Shown piece after piece: positions 48,026 to 57,231 of a DNA stretch of 64,000 nt. Under the pieces are notes generated by a model that ran no database searches, was not told the origin of the DNA, and saw nothing but the letters and a program-made list of their open reading frames with translations. The position numbers and the translations under genes were made by a program. The DNA is from Paludisphaera soli (GTDB taxonomy: Bacteria > Planctomycetota > Planctomycetia > Isosphaerales > Isosphaeraceae): NCBI RefSeq assembly GCF_011064595.1, contig NZ_JAALJI010000004.1:1-64000 (forward strand), in the 5' to 3' direction. The first letter of the stretch is position 1. Every line of letters begins with the position of its first letter.

Positions 48026-48038
48026 GCGGGGCCGACCG

Positions 48039-49265
48039 TCAGGGCCGGACGGCCTCGAAGTAGGCGTCGAAGGCGCGCGCCAGCTGGCCGCCGTAACGCT
48101 CCCAGTGCGCGGCCGAGGGATGGTCGTCCAGCCCGGCGATCCAGTTGCAGTTCAGCTCGTGGACGGCTGCGTCGACGCCGTACCGCAGCAGCCAGCCCTC
48201 GCCGAGCGTCCCGGCGTTGCGGAACTCGGCCGTCGTGCTCCCTTCGGTGAACCAGGTGTGCTGGCGGAGCAGCGCTTCCAGCGTCTTCATCCGCGCCAGG
48301 TGGCGATCCAGGCCCTCGATCGGCGGCCGGCTCACGTGCAACTGGCCGTTGCCGTCGTTGTGCAATTCGAGCGCCAGGTGCGGCGGCGTCCCGCGCCGGA
48401 TCATGGCCTCCAGCCAGGATTCCAGGGCGTGGTTCTCGGGCGCGAGCACCGGGTCGGCGGGGCCGCCCCAGTCCCGGTTCAGGTCCTTGCCGCGCACGTT
48501 GAACCGGGTGCGGCCTCGCGCGACGCCGTCCTTGTTGGCCATCGGCAGCACGTAGACGCAGTAGCGGTCGAGGTAGGTCTTCGCCTCGTCGTCCCCCGCG
48601 AGCAGGCGGGCGACCAGCCCCTGGACGACCCAGTTCCCGCCCGACTCCCAGGGGTGGGCCCGCGCCCGGAGGAAGACCCGATAAGGAGCGTCGGGACGGC
48701 CGACGCGGACGATTTCCAGCCCGCGCCCCTCGGCCGTCTTCCCGATGTTCTCGACCTCCACGAGCGGGCTCGCCGCGATCGACGCCAGCCAGCGGTCCAG
48801 GTCCGAGATCCGATAGGGCTCGACGCGCGCGACGTACAGCTCGGGCCCGGGCATCGTCACCGACAGGCGGACCCGGTCGCCGGGGAGCCGCTCCAGCGGG
48901 ACCGGCCTCCACGCCTTGCCGTCGGTCGAGACGACCGCCGCCTTCAGCTCCTCCGCGATCGTGGCTCTGCGGCCGTTGTAGACATTCTCCAGGTTCCGGA
49001 ACTCCAGGGTGAGCGAGGCGCCCGGTCGCGCGTGGATCCGGAAATGGAAGTGCCCCGCCGCGCGGTTCGGCGAGGTCCGCTCATGGTCGTAGACGAGGTT
49101 CACGAGGATCGCCCCGTCGGGCCCGAACTCGTACCAGAGCGGCGAGGCGTTCTCGAAGCTGGTGTCGATGAACTCGAACCCCGCCTCCTCGGGATGGGCC
49201 GCGCCCTCGAGCGTCGCGAGGATCGCCAGGAGTCCGAAGGTCCGCAAGGGGCTCGTGAATCGCAT
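48039..49265 (-). CDS. M14-family zinc carboxypeptidase, exported
   Basis: The 408-residue protein has a signal peptide (TFGLLAILATLEGAAHPEE). An N-terminal beta domain (about 28-150), as seen in cytosolic-type M14 carboxypeptidases, precedes the catalytic domain. Zinc ligands are H204 and E207 in AHPWESGG and H302 in ELHNDG. Substrate-binding N263 and R264 are in DLNRDWGG, and a catalytic Glu candidate is in AVHELNCNW. It would remove C-terminal residues from peptides or cell-wall substrates. It converges with the four-TM gene, with 13 bases between stops. Confidence 0.88.
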   Translation of the reverse strand: MRFTSPLRTFGLLAILATLEGAAHPEEAGFEFIDTSFENASPLWYEFGPDGAILVNLVYDHERTSPNRAAGHFHFRIHARPGASLTLEFRNLENVYNGRRATIAEELKAAVVSTDGKAWRPVPLERLPGDRVRLSVTMPGPELYVARVEPYRISDLDRWLASIAASPLVEVENIGKTAEGRGLEIVRVGRPDAPYRVFLRARAHPWESGGNWVVQGLVARLLAGDDEAKTYLDRYCVYVLPMANKDGVARGRTRFNVRGKDLNRDWGGPADPVLAPENHALESWLEAMIRRGTPPHLALELHNDGNGQLHVSRPPIEGLDRHLARMKTLEALLRQHTWFTEGSTTAEFRNAGTLGEGWLLRYGVDAAVHELNCNWIAGLDDHPSAAHWERYGGQLARAFDAYFEAVRP

Positions 49266-49289
49266 CCGGCCGTCTCCGGGTCTTCGGGC

Positions 49290-49829
49290 TCAGGTGGGGG
49301 TGCCGCCGTCGATCCACGGCCGGGCGGTCCAATCCGCCGGCGCCGAGGCGGCGGCCTTGGCCAGCCGGCGCGACAGGCCGCCGGAGAAGCTCCGGGACAT
49401 CCGGCCGATGGCGGCGTCCGACGGGGCGCCGTCGGGGCCGACGTCGTCCAGGTCGCGCGAGTTCGGCTCCCAGGAGGCGGCCTGCTTCAGGGGGCGGGCG
49501 GTGAGCCAGCCGCGATGGACCGCGAGGATCAGCGAGTCGCCGATCCGAGCGGCGGGGACCTTCGCGAGCTTGAGCAGGTCGTTCATCAGGATCGCCACCA
49601 GGCCTTCCGCGACCGCGCGGTCCGGCTCGCCCGGCAGGCGGGCCAGCAACCTCGCGACGTCCGACGGATGATCGCCGCCGGCCAGGGCGATCTCGCAGAG
49701 CAGGGGGTGGGGGCGTTCGGCCGCCAGGATCCGCGCGTCGGCCCACGCGACGGCCGCGTCGACCCCGAGGAGGCCGACCTTGAGGGCGATCCGCAGGGCT
49801 TCCGATTCGTCGCGCAGGGTGGGCGTCAT
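49290..49829 (-). CDS. Hypothetical helical protein, paralogue A
   Basis: The 179-residue protein shares a clear pattern with the gene at 51035-51556: LRDESEALRIAL, AVAWADARIL, PHPLLCEIALAGG and LPGEPDR line up in order with LRDEAEALAEAL, AVAWADAWIL, PHERLCDVSLASG and FPGEPDR. The fold seems all-helical. No motif or signal is present. The start at 49829 gives MTPTLRDES; the ribosome site is weak. The two paralogues flank another unknown gene, which suggests an old duplication in the same strand block. Confidence 0.65.
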   Translation of the reverse strand: MTPTLRDESEALRIALKVGLLGVDAAVAWADARILAAERPHPLLCEIALAGGDHPSDVARLLARLPGEPDRAVAEGLVAILMNDLLKLAKVPAARIGDSLILAVHRGWLTARPLKQAASWEPNSRDLDDVGPDGAPSDAAIGRMSRSFSGGLSRRLAKAAASAPADWTARPWIDGGTPT

Positions 49830-49861
49830 CCGGGCGATCGTACGGCGGCCGGGGGGCCTCC

Positions 49862-50605
49862 TCAAGGGGCGGCCCCGCCCTCGCGACGCGCCTGGTGCAA
49901 CGCCAGTGCCAGCCCGGCGCGGGGGCTGAGGCCGCGGGGCGTGAAGCCCAGGGTGCGGCCCGCCTCGTCGCCGTACAGGCATTCCATGACCGTACGGGTC
50001 AGCGACTCGTCCAGGTGGGGTTCGAGGACGCTTCGGGTGTATTCGAGGTCGTCGGCGTCGAGCGTCGGGGCCTCGCAGCCGGCGTCGGCCAGCGCCCGGC
50101 CTTCCTGCGCCAGGAACTCGCGGAGCGTCTTCGCCTGGCCGTGGCGTTGGACGTGGGCCGCGCGGTGGATCGGCGTCAGGACGGCCTCGCGGACGGCGCG
50201 GGCCGAGGCGGGCTCGCTCGACCAGAGGACGCCCGCCAGCCAACCGCGACGGATCGCGGCGGGCGACCCGGCGGCCCAGGCGTGCTCGCACGCCCAGCGG
50301 TTCGTCCAGCCCCCGCCGACGTCGTCCGCGACCACCAGGCCGATCCGGTACTCGCCCGGCTCGTCCGCGAGGAGCGCGGCCGCCTCATTGACCGCCTCGG
50401 CCGCCAGGCGGTCGGCGTCGAGGCCGATCAGGGCGTCGATCAAGGCCGGGACGTGGTCGCGCGCCATTGGGTTCAGGGCGACCAGCGGGGCCGCCTCCGG
50501 GTCGTCCCGCATCATGCGGACGTAGGGACCGAAGCGGGCCGGTCCGCGCGGGATGCGGTACAGCTCGCGCTGGGCGGCCAGGAGAGGGATGAATTCCAGG
50601 TTCAT
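49862..50605 (-). CDS. Hypothetical protein (MNLEFIPLL type)
   Basis: The 247-residue soluble protein begins MNLEFIPLLAAQRELYRIPR and has helix-rich sequence through the middle with several conserved-looking Trp and Arg residues (GGGWTNRWACEHAWA). The pattern is familiar from uncharacterised planctomycete proteins, but I cannot name a domain. The start at 50605 leaves the family-like N-terminus intact. It lies between two paralogous genes, 32 bases before paralogue A. Confidence 0.6.
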   Translation of the reverse strand: MNLEFIPLLAAQRELYRIPRGPARFGPYVRMMRDDPEAAPLVALNPMARDHVPALIDALIGLDADRLAAEAVNEAAALLADEPGEYRIGLVVADDVGGGWTNRWACEHAWAAGSPAAIRRGWLAGVLWSSEPASARAVREAVLTPIHRAAHVQRHGQAKTLREFLAQEGRALADAGCEAPTLDADDLEYTRSVLEPHLDESLTRTVMECLYGDEAGRTLGFTPRGLSPRAGLALALHQARREGGAAP

Positions 50606-51034
50606 GGTGGGCCCTGGCAGGGAACGTATCATGGCTTACGCATGTCTTCCCTTCCCCCCCGGCCGGGGAAGGTGGCCGAAGGCCGGATGAGGGGGATCAT
50701 CAAGGCGGATGTCGCGAGGAAGCTCCGGAGTGCCGGCCCGCTTGCTTGATCCTCCGGATGCCTCTCGTGCTGGTCCTCCCCTCATCCGGCCCTCCGGGCT
50801 ACCTTCCCCGGCCGGGGGAGAAGGATTTGTTTGCGGTCTTCCCCCCTCGCGGGGGAAGACAGACCGCGCAGCGGTCAGATGAGGGGGGGACGCTCGCGAA
50901 GAGCTTCGGAGTTCGAGGCCTCGCCCGCACGGCCGACGGCCCCGGGGAAGACTCGCCGGGACTCCACCGGCCATCTTGCTCGTCCCCCCCATCCGGCCCT
51001 TCGGGCCACCTTCCCCCGCCAGGGGGGAAGGACG
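50606..51034. repeat. Cluster of four REP-like repeats
   Basis: The gap is almost filled by copies of one palindromic family, consensus CCTCATCCGGCCCTTCGGGC-ACCTTCCCC-CCGGGGGAAGG. There is a reverse copy at about 50645-50695, a forward copy at about 50770-50830, a variant at about 50845-50890 and a forward copy at about 50985-51035. A fifth copy is at 38.15 kb. Confidence 0.75.
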
Positions 51035-51556
51035 TCAGGATGTCGCCCCGGAAGGCCCCCGACGGTGGGGTCGAAGGTCGATCGACCATCGGGCCGGCGT
51101 CGAGGCGGTCGCGGCATCGAGGGCGCTCCTCAGGTTGGCCGCCACCTCTTCTACGGTGATCCCGAGGTCGTCCGCGTCCGCGAGTTCGTGGCGGGCGCAC
51201 CAGGCGACCTCGCAAAGATGGCCGTCCGGGAGACGACCTTCGTGGGCCATCCGATTGAGGATCCACGCCACCTCGGCGGTCGGCGCCGGTTCTCGCCGCA
51301 TGCGATCGGCGAGGATCGTCAGCACCAGGCCATCGACGGCACCCCGGTCCGGCTCGCCCGGGAACTCGTGGAGCAGGTCCATGACGGCCCTCGGGGTGCG
51401 TCCGCTGGCGAGGGAGACGTCGCAGAGCCGCTCGTGGGGTACGTCTTCCCGGAGGATCCAGGCGTCGGCCCAGGCGACGGCGTCGCGGACGTCGCAGAGG
51501 CCGAATTCCAGGGCCTCGGCCAGCGCCTCGGCCTCGTCGCGTAATCGCGCCATCAT
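51035..51556 (-). CDS. Hypothetical helical protein, paralogue B
   Basis: This 173-residue protein is related to the gene at 49290-49829 over its first 80 residues (see that entry); the C-terminal halves differ. It is helical, with no signal or known motif. Two ATGs stand together at the start (MMARLRDEAEAL), with GGGGGCG upstream. Its end abuts a REP-like repeat. Confidence 0.65.
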   Translation of the reverse strand: MMARLRDEAEALAEALEFGLCDVRDAVAWADAWILREDVPHERLCDVSLASGRTPRAVMDLLHEFPGEPDRGAVDGLVLTILADRMRREPAPTAEVAWILNRMAHEGRLPDGHLCEVAWCARHELADADDLGITVEEVAANLRSALDAATASTPARWSIDLRPHRRGPSGATS

Positions 51557-51666
51557 GGACGCCCCCAGCCGATGCTCGCGAGGTCGACCCGGTATAACCG
51601 GCGAGCCTCAGCCGTTATGATGTTGGAGAACGGTTGAATGGGCCACCCGGTTCCTTCAGGAGCGTC

Positions 51667-54468
51667 ATGATGCGGACATGGATCGCAGCCGCAGGGTTGC
51701 TCTGGGCGACTTCGGCGGCGGCCGAGGACGCCGCCTCGGCCAACGCCAAGGCCGAGGCCATCCTGGCGAACTCCTGCGTGCGATGCCACGGGGCGGACTC
51801 CCGGAAGGGGGGGCTGGACCTGAGCCGGCTCGCCTCGTCCCTGGAGGGGGGCGAGAGCGGCCCGGCGATCGAGCCCGGGAAGCCGGAAGAGAGCCTGCTC
51901 ATCGAGAAGGTCGAGGGGGGCGAGATGCCTCCCAAGACCCCGCTCAAGCCCGAGGAGGTCGCGATCCTCCGCGCCTGGGTCGCCTCAGGCGCCGCCTACT
52001 CCCGCGAGCCGCTCGCGCCGCCGAGGGCCGGGGCCGACTGGTGGTCGCTCCGGCCGATCGCCGCGGTCGAGCCGCCGAAGCTGGACGCCGCGTCCGAGGC
52101 CCAGGTTCGCACGCCGGTCGACTCGTTCATCCTGGCGAAGCTCCAGGAAGCCGGCCTGACGCCGGCCCCCGAGGCCGACCGCGCGGCCCTGATCCGGCGC
52201 GTCTCGTTCGACCTGGTCGGCCTGCCGCCGACGCCCGAGGAGGTCGCGGCGTTCGTCGCCGACCCCGACCCGCTGGCCTACGAGAAGCTCGTCGACCGCC
52301 TGCTCGCCAGCCCGCAGTACGGCGAGCGCTGGGGGCGTCACTGGCTGGACGTCGTCCGGTTCGGCGAGAGCGAGGGGTACGAGACGAACATGCCCCGGCC
52401 CAACGCCTGGCCGTACCGCGACTACGTGATCCGGTCGTTCAACCGCGACACTCCGTTCCCCCGCTTCGTCGCCGAGCAGCTCGCGGCCGACGCCCTCCCC
52501 CCCGAGCCGGGCGACGACTGGCTCACCCAGGCGGCCACCGGCTTCCTGGTGGGGGGCACCCACGACATCGTCGGCAACCTGGCGATCGAGGGGATGAAGC
52601 AGCAGCGGGCGGACGACCTGGACGACATCATCACGGCGACCTCCACCGCGTTCCTCGGCCTGACGGTCAATTGCGCCCGCTGCCACGACCACAAGTTCGA
52701 CCCGATCCTCCAGAAGGACTACTACGGGATGCAGGCCGTCTTCGCGGGGGTCAACCACGCGTCGCGGCAGGTCGAGGCGTCCGACGTCGAGGACCGCCGG
52801 GCCCGCGCGGCCGAGGTCCGCGAGGAGGTCGCCAAGGTCGACCTGGAGCTGGACGCCCTGGAGCCGCTCGCCCGCCTCGACGCCGACGCGCCCGCCCGGC
52901 CGATGGTCGACCCTCGGCGCAACGTCGAGCGGTTCGCGCCGGTGAAGGCCCGGATGGTCCGCATGACGATCCTGGCGACCGCCGACCCGGCCGAGCCCTG
53001 CCTGGACGAGCTGGAGGTCTATTCCGCCGGCGACTCGCCCCGGAACGTCGCGCTGGCGACGGCGGGGGGGGAGGCCTCGGCGTCGTCCGAGTACCCGGGC
53101 GCGGCGATCCACAAAATCGCCCACCTGAACGACGGCCTCCACGGCAACGGCCACAGCTGGATCTCGCAGTCGACCGGCCGGGGCTTGGCGACGGTCGCCT
53201 GGCCCGAGCCGGTGCTGATCGACCGCGTCGTCTGGGGCCGCGACCGCGAGGGGGCCTACAAGGACCGCCTGCCGGCCCATTACATCATCGAGGCCGCCGA
53301 GGCGCCCGGCACCTGGCGCGTCGTCGCCTCGTCGCTCGACCGCGCGGCCTACCAGCCGGGCTCCGCCGAGACGCCGGCCCCCGCGCCGGCCGACCCCGAG
53401 GCCGCGGCGCGTCGCGAAGCGCTCCGCAAGCGGCGGGCCGAGCTGGCCGCCGAGCTGGCGACGCTGGGCGACACCATCGCCGTCTACGCCGGCATGTTCA
53501 CCCAGCCGGGACCCACGCACCTCCTGCGACGGGGCGACCCGATGCAGCCGGGCGACGAGGTCTCGCCGTCGGCGATCGCCGCTGTGAAGCCCGCGATCGG
53601 CTGGGACGCCTCCCCCGGCGCGCCCGAGTCGGAGCGTCGGCTGGCCCTGGCGCGCTGGATCGGCGACGCGGCCAACCCGCTGCCGGCCCGGGTGATGGTC
53701 AACCGGCTCTGGCACTACCACTTCGGCCGGGGGATCGTCGCCACGCCCAGCGACTTCGGGTTCAACGGCGCGCCGCCGTCGCACCCGGAGCTGCTCGACT
53801 GGCTCGCCTCGCGCTACATCGCCGAAGGCTGGAAGCTGAAGCCGATCCACCGGCTGATGGTCCTCTCCGCCGCCTACCGCCGGTCGTCCCGGATCGACCC
53901 GGCGGCCCGCGAGGTCGACGCCCAGAACCGCCTGCTCTGGCGCATGACCCCCCGCCGCCTGGAGGCCGAGGCCGTGCGCGACGCCGTGCTCGCCGCCAGC
54001 GGCCAGCTCGACCCCCGGATGGGGGGCCCCGGCTACAACATCTGGGAGAAGAACTCCAACTACGTCGCCATCTACAAGCCCCGCGCCGAGCTGGGCCCGG
54101 ACGCCTTCCGGCGGATGGTCTACCAGTTCAAACCGAGGAGCCAGCAGGACCCGACCTTCGGCTCGTTCGACTGCCCCGACGCCGCGCTCGTCGCCCCGCG
54201 CCGGAACACGTCCACCACCGCGCTCCAGGCGCTCGACCTGCTCAACAGCGGCTTCGTCGTCCAGCAGTCCGAGGCCTTCGCCCGTCGGATCGCCGCCGAG
54301 GCCGGGCCCGACCCGGAGAAGCAGGTCGAGCGCGGCTTCGCCCTCGCCCTGGCCCGGCAACCCACCGCCGCCGAGCGCGCCGCCGGCGCCGCCCTCATCC
54401 GCTCCCACGGCACCCCCTCTTTCTGCCGGGCGCTTTATAATGCGAATGAATTCGTTTACGCTCCGTGA
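51667..54468 (+). CDS. Second PSD1-type protein: cytochrome C - DUF1549 - DUF1553
   Basis: The 933-residue protein has a signal peptide (MRTWIAAAGLLWATSAAAE). The cytochrome C domain has CVRCH (37-41) and DUF1549 has CARCH (336-340). A discoidin-like insert (about 420-555) is followed by DUF1553 (about 640-925). The domain order is the same as in the protein at 42342, but no DUF1501 gene is adjacent, so its partner must be elsewhere. AGGAG at 51658-51662 lies four bases from ATG 51667 and seven from ATG 51670; the second may be the real start. A long repeat-filled gap follows. Confidence 0.88.
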   Translation: MMRTWIAAAGLLWATSAAAEDAASANAKAEAILANSCVRCHGADSRKGGLDLSRLASSLEGGESGPAIEPGKPEESLLIEKVEGGEMPPKTPLKPEEVAILRAWVASGAAYSREPLAPPRAGADWWSLRPIAAVEPPKLDAASEAQVRTPVDSFILAKLQEAGLTPAPEADRAALIRRVSFDLVGLPPTPEEVAAFVADPDPLAYEKLVDRLLASPQYGERWGRHWLDVVRFGESEGYETNMPRPNAWPYRDYVIRSFNRDTPFPRFVAEQLAADALPPEPGDDWLTQAATGFLVGGTHDIVGNLAIEGMKQQRADDLDDIITATSTAFLGLTVNCARCHDHKFDPILQKDYYGMQAVFAGVNHASRQVEASDVEDRRARAAEVREEVAKVDLELDALEPLARLDADAPARPMVDPRRNVERFAPVKARMVRMTILATADPAEPCLDELEVYSAGDSPRNVALATAGGEASASSEYPGAAIHKIAHLNDGLHGNGHSWISQSTGRGLATVAWPEPVLIDRVVWGRDREGAYKDRLPAHYIIEAAEAPGTWRVVASSLDRAAYQPGSAETPAPAPADPEAAARREALRKRRAELAAELATLGDTIAVYAGMFTQPGPTHLLRRGDPMQPGDEVSPSAIAAVKPAIGWDASPGAPESERRLALARWIGDAANPLPARVMVNRLWHYHFGRGIVATPSDFGFNGAPPSHPELLDWLASRYIAEGWKLKPIHRLMVLSAAYRRSSRIDPAAREVDAQNRLLWRMTPRRLEAEAVRDAVLAASGQLDPRMGGPGYNIWEKNSNYVAIYKPRAELGPDAFRRMVYQFKPRSQQDPTFGSFDCPDAALVAPRRNTSTTALQALDLLNSGFVVQQSEAFARRIAAEAGPDPEKQVERGFALALARQPTAAERAAGAALIRSHGTPSFCRALYNANEFVYAP

Positions 54469-54469
54469 A

Positions 54470-54650
54470 CGAAAGCTTTCGGGCGGGCGGCGAAATTGGC
54501 TTCGTTTGGCTTCGTTCGCGCCCCTCCGGAGGCCGAGAACGGTCGGCGCAAATTGTTGGCTTTGAGGAATTTGGGTTTGGATTCGGGAGCCCGAAAATTG
54601 GGTTCGTTCGGCGCGTTTCGCAACACTCCCCGCACACCGCCGCCAAATCG
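54470..54650. repeat. Dispersed AT-richer intergenic repeat, copy 2
   Basis: It shares ATTGGGTTCGTTCGGCGC, TTGGCTTTGAG and CCCGCAC words, in the same order and orientation, with 8375-8515. The repeat is less GC-rich than the genes around it. Confidence 0.55.
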
Positions 54651-54665
54651 CAAGGGAAAGCCTTC

Positions 54666-54768
54666 GGGTGCCATGGGTTCCCCGAACCCGTGGCCCGGCC
54701 GGGGATCTCGGCGACGGCTCCGGTGCGGCCCGACGCCGATCCACGGGTTCGGGGAACCCGTGGCACCC
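54666..54768. repeat. Inverted pair of hairpin elements, 28-base arms
   Basis: Arms 54666-54693 and 54741-54768 are inverted copies matching at 27 of 28 positions, 47 bases apart. Each arm contains its own hairpin, CCACGGGTTC-GGG-GAACCCGTGG. This is the structure of paired REP elements (BIME-like). Confidence 0.8.
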
Positions 54769-55096
54769 GAACTCGGGCCTCTCAAGCATCCCGCTCCGGT
54801 GGCGTCGAGTGAGGGGAGCCCGTTTCGCCCTTCTTTCGCGTGCCCGTCCGCTGCGTCGGCGAGGCTCCGGCCCGCAGCCTTGGAGAAACCGTGGCGCCCC
54901 GGAGCTTCGCCTGGACATAGGGGGGGACGGGCGTCGAGCCTGGATTCGCCTCACTTCGGATCGCCTCGCTTCGACCGCGCCAGGACCTTTGTCGAACGCC
55001 CCCCGCGCGGAGCATCCCTTAGGTAGAGGATGCATCGGGACGCCGGGACGCGCACCGGCCGCCGCGAATTCGCCACCCTCTTGGGAGTCCTGCGAC

Positions 55097-57082
55097 ATGC
55101 ATCGAGCCGCGCCGTTCCTCGTCCTGCTGGCGATCGCGACGTCCGCCCTCACCTCGGCGCAAGAGCCGACGGTCTCCGTGCCGGACACGATCCGGGCCGA
55201 AGGGGTGCCGGCGATCCCCCGGTCGATCGCCTCGGCGCTCAACCGGTATCAGAACATCCGAGGGGCGGGCTTCCAGGGGTGGGACCGCGACAAGCCCCGG
55301 GCCCTCTACATCACGACCCGGTTCGCCGATACGATGCAGGTCCACCACGTCCCGGCCCCGGGCGCGGCGCGTCGGCAGCTCACGTTCTCGCCCGAGCGGG
55401 TGCTCGGCGTCTCGCCCCGGCCGCGGAGCGACCAGTTCCTGTTCGTCATGGACGAGGGGGGCGCGGAGAACTACCAGCTCTTCCTCCAGAACCGCGCCGG
55501 GGGCGAGCCCGTCCGGCTGACCGACGGCAAGAGCCGGCACGAATCGGCGAAGTGGTCCCCCACCGGCGAGCTGCTGGCCTGGAGTTCCAACGCCCGCAAC
55601 GGCAAGGACATGGACCTGTACATCGCCTCGCCGGCCGACCCCTCGTTCCGCAGGCTGCTGAAGGAAGTGTCGGGCCAGTGGCTCGTGAGCGACTGGTCGC
55701 CCGACGGCAAGACGCTGGCGGTCGAGGAGTACATCTCGATCACCGAGTCCTACGTCCACCTCGTCGAGGTCGCGACCGGCGCGGTGCGGACGATCACCCC
55801 GAAGCCGGCCGAGGGCGAGCCCAGGGTCGCCGTCTCCGGGCCGAAGTGGTCGAAGGACGGCAAGTCGATCTTCTACACGTCCGACAAGGAGAGCGAGTTC
55901 CGCCGCCTCGCCCGCCACGACCTGGCGACGGGCAAGGAGACGTGGTTCACCTCGGACGTTCCCTGGGACGTCGAGGAATTCGACCTGTCCGACGACGGCC
56001 TGGTCGTCGCCGCCTTGACGAACGAGGACGGCCTGAGCGTCTTGCACGCCTTCCAGGCGGCGACCGGGACGCGCGGTTACGCCCCGCAACGGTTCCTCGG
56101 CCGGGCTTCGGGCCTGGAGTTCCGGCCGGGTTCGCATGAGCTGGGGTACACCCTGGATTCCGCCCAGGCTTCCTCGGACGTCTTCTCATTCGATCTGGAT
56201 CCCTCGAAGGAGACCGGCCGCGTCGGCAAGCTGGAGCGCTGGACCGAGAGCGAGGTCGGCGGCCTGGACGCCTCGACGTTCGTCACGCCCGAGCTGGTCC
56301 GCTACCCGACGTTCGACGGCAAGGAGATCCCGGCGTTCGTCTACCGCCCCGCCGCGAAGTCCGACAAGCCACGGCCGGTCCTGATCCAGATCCACGGCGG
56401 GCCCGAGGCCCAGTTCCGCCCCGGCTTCATGGGCCGGCTGAACTACCTGATCAACGAGCTGGGGATCGTCCTGATCGAGCCCAACGTGCGGGGGTCGGAC
56501 GGCTACGGCAAGTCGTACCTGAAGCTCGACGACGGCTTCCTGCGGGAAGACTCGGTGAAGGACATCGGGGCGCTGCTGGACTGGATCGCCGCGCAGCCCG
56601 ACCTGGACAAGTCGCGCGTGGCCGTCTCGGGCGGGTCGTACGGCGGGTTCATGTCGCTGGCGGTGCAGACGAACTACAACGACCGGATCAGGTGCGGGAT
56701 CGACGTGGTGGGCATCTCGAACTTCGTGACCTTCCTGGAGAACACCCAGGGTTACCGCCGCGACCTCCGCCGGGCGGAGTACGGCGACGAGCGCGACCCG
56801 AAGATGCGGGAGTTCCTGGAGAAGGTCTCGCCGCTGAACCACGCCGAGAAGATCAAGACGCCGATCCTGGTCGTCCAGGGGGCCAACGACCCCCGCGTGC
56901 CGCTCTCGGAATCCGAACAGCTCGTCGCCAAGGTGAAGGAGAACGGCGTCCCGGTCTGGTACGTCGTGGGGAAGAACGAGGGCCACGGCTTCGCCAAGAA
57001 GCCGAATCAGGACTACCAGCAGGCCGTGGACGTGACCTTTTTGAAGACGTTCCTGCTGGGCGAAGGCGGGCCGGCGCGCTGA
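55097..57082 (+). CDS. Exported S9-family prolyl oligopeptidase-like peptidase
   Basis: The 661-residue protein has a signal peptide (APFLVLLAIATSALTSAQE). An N-terminal beta-propeller (about 60-385) has WSPTGELLAWSSN- and WSPDGKTLAVEE-type blades. The C-terminal alpha/beta-hydrolase domain (about 400-655) has a catalytic triad of S514 in GGSYGG, D598 in GANDPRVP and H630 in EGHGF. It should cut short peptides in the periplasm, like dipeptidyl or acylaminoacyl peptidases. GGGAG nine bases upstream of ATG 55097 supports the start. It follows a repeat-rich gap and stands alone. Confidence 0.9.
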   Translation: MHRAAPFLVLLAIATSALTSAQEPTVSVPDTIRAEGVPAIPRSIASALNRYQNIRGAGFQGWDRDKPRALYITTRFADTMQVHHVPAPGAARRQLTFSPERVLGVSPRPRSDQFLFVMDEGGAENYQLFLQNRAGGEPVRLTDGKSRHESAKWSPTGELLAWSSNARNGKDMDLYIASPADPSFRRLLKEVSGQWLVSDWSPDGKTLAVEEYISITESYVHLVEVATGAVRTITPKPAEGEPRVAVSGPKWSKDGKSIFYTSDKESEFRRLARHDLATGKETWFTSDVPWDVEEFDLSDDGLVVAALTNEDGLSVLHAFQAATGTRGYAPQRFLGRASGLEFRPGSHELGYTLDSAQASSDVFSFDLDPSKETGRVGKLERWTESEVGGLDASTFVTPELVRYPTFDGKEIPAFVYRPAAKSDKPRPVLIQIHGGPEAQFRPGFMGRLNYLINELGIVLIEPNVRGSDGYGKSYLKLDDGFLREDSVKDIGALLDWIAAQPDLDKSRVAVSGGSYGGFMSLAVQTNYNDRIRCGIDVVGISNFVTFLENTQGYRRDLRRAEYGDERDPKMREFLEKVSPLNHAEKIKTPILVVQGANDPRVPLSESEQLVAKVKENGVPVWYVVGKNEGHGFAKKPNQDYQQAVDVTFLKTFLLGEGGPAR

Positions 57083-57145
57083 GCCGGGGCCGGGATCGGC
57101 GCGCTGATCCGGAAAGTCACGGATCATTCGGCATGACGTTTGTAG

Positions 57146-57151
57146 TATAAT
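57146..57151 (+). promoter_or_regulatory. -10 box TATAAT upstream of the FHA-PP2C gene
   Basis: A perfect TATAAT in an AT-rich patch lies about 80 bases before the start codon. The matching -35 box is weak. Confidence 0.45.
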
Positions 57152-57231
57152 TCTGAACGAAGATCAGCCGCGGCGGCGCGAGCGACGCCGGCGCGGGGGG
57201 GCGGGTTCGTCGCGTGTCGGGGGCCGTGTCC

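Larger units (their letters stand above)
54469..55096. other. Repeat-rich intergenic region
   Basis: No gene. It holds the AT-richer dispersed repeat (54470-54650, also at about 8.4 kb) and a long inverted repeat of hairpins (54666-54768). Short open frames across it read like repeat translations and lack ribosome sites. Confidence 0.55.

Noticed and set aside
54395-54785. Minus-strand frames reading NEPN-like words in the gap after the second PSD1 gene
   Set aside because: They translate the dispersed repeat and the hairpin pair; no start signal or domain was found.
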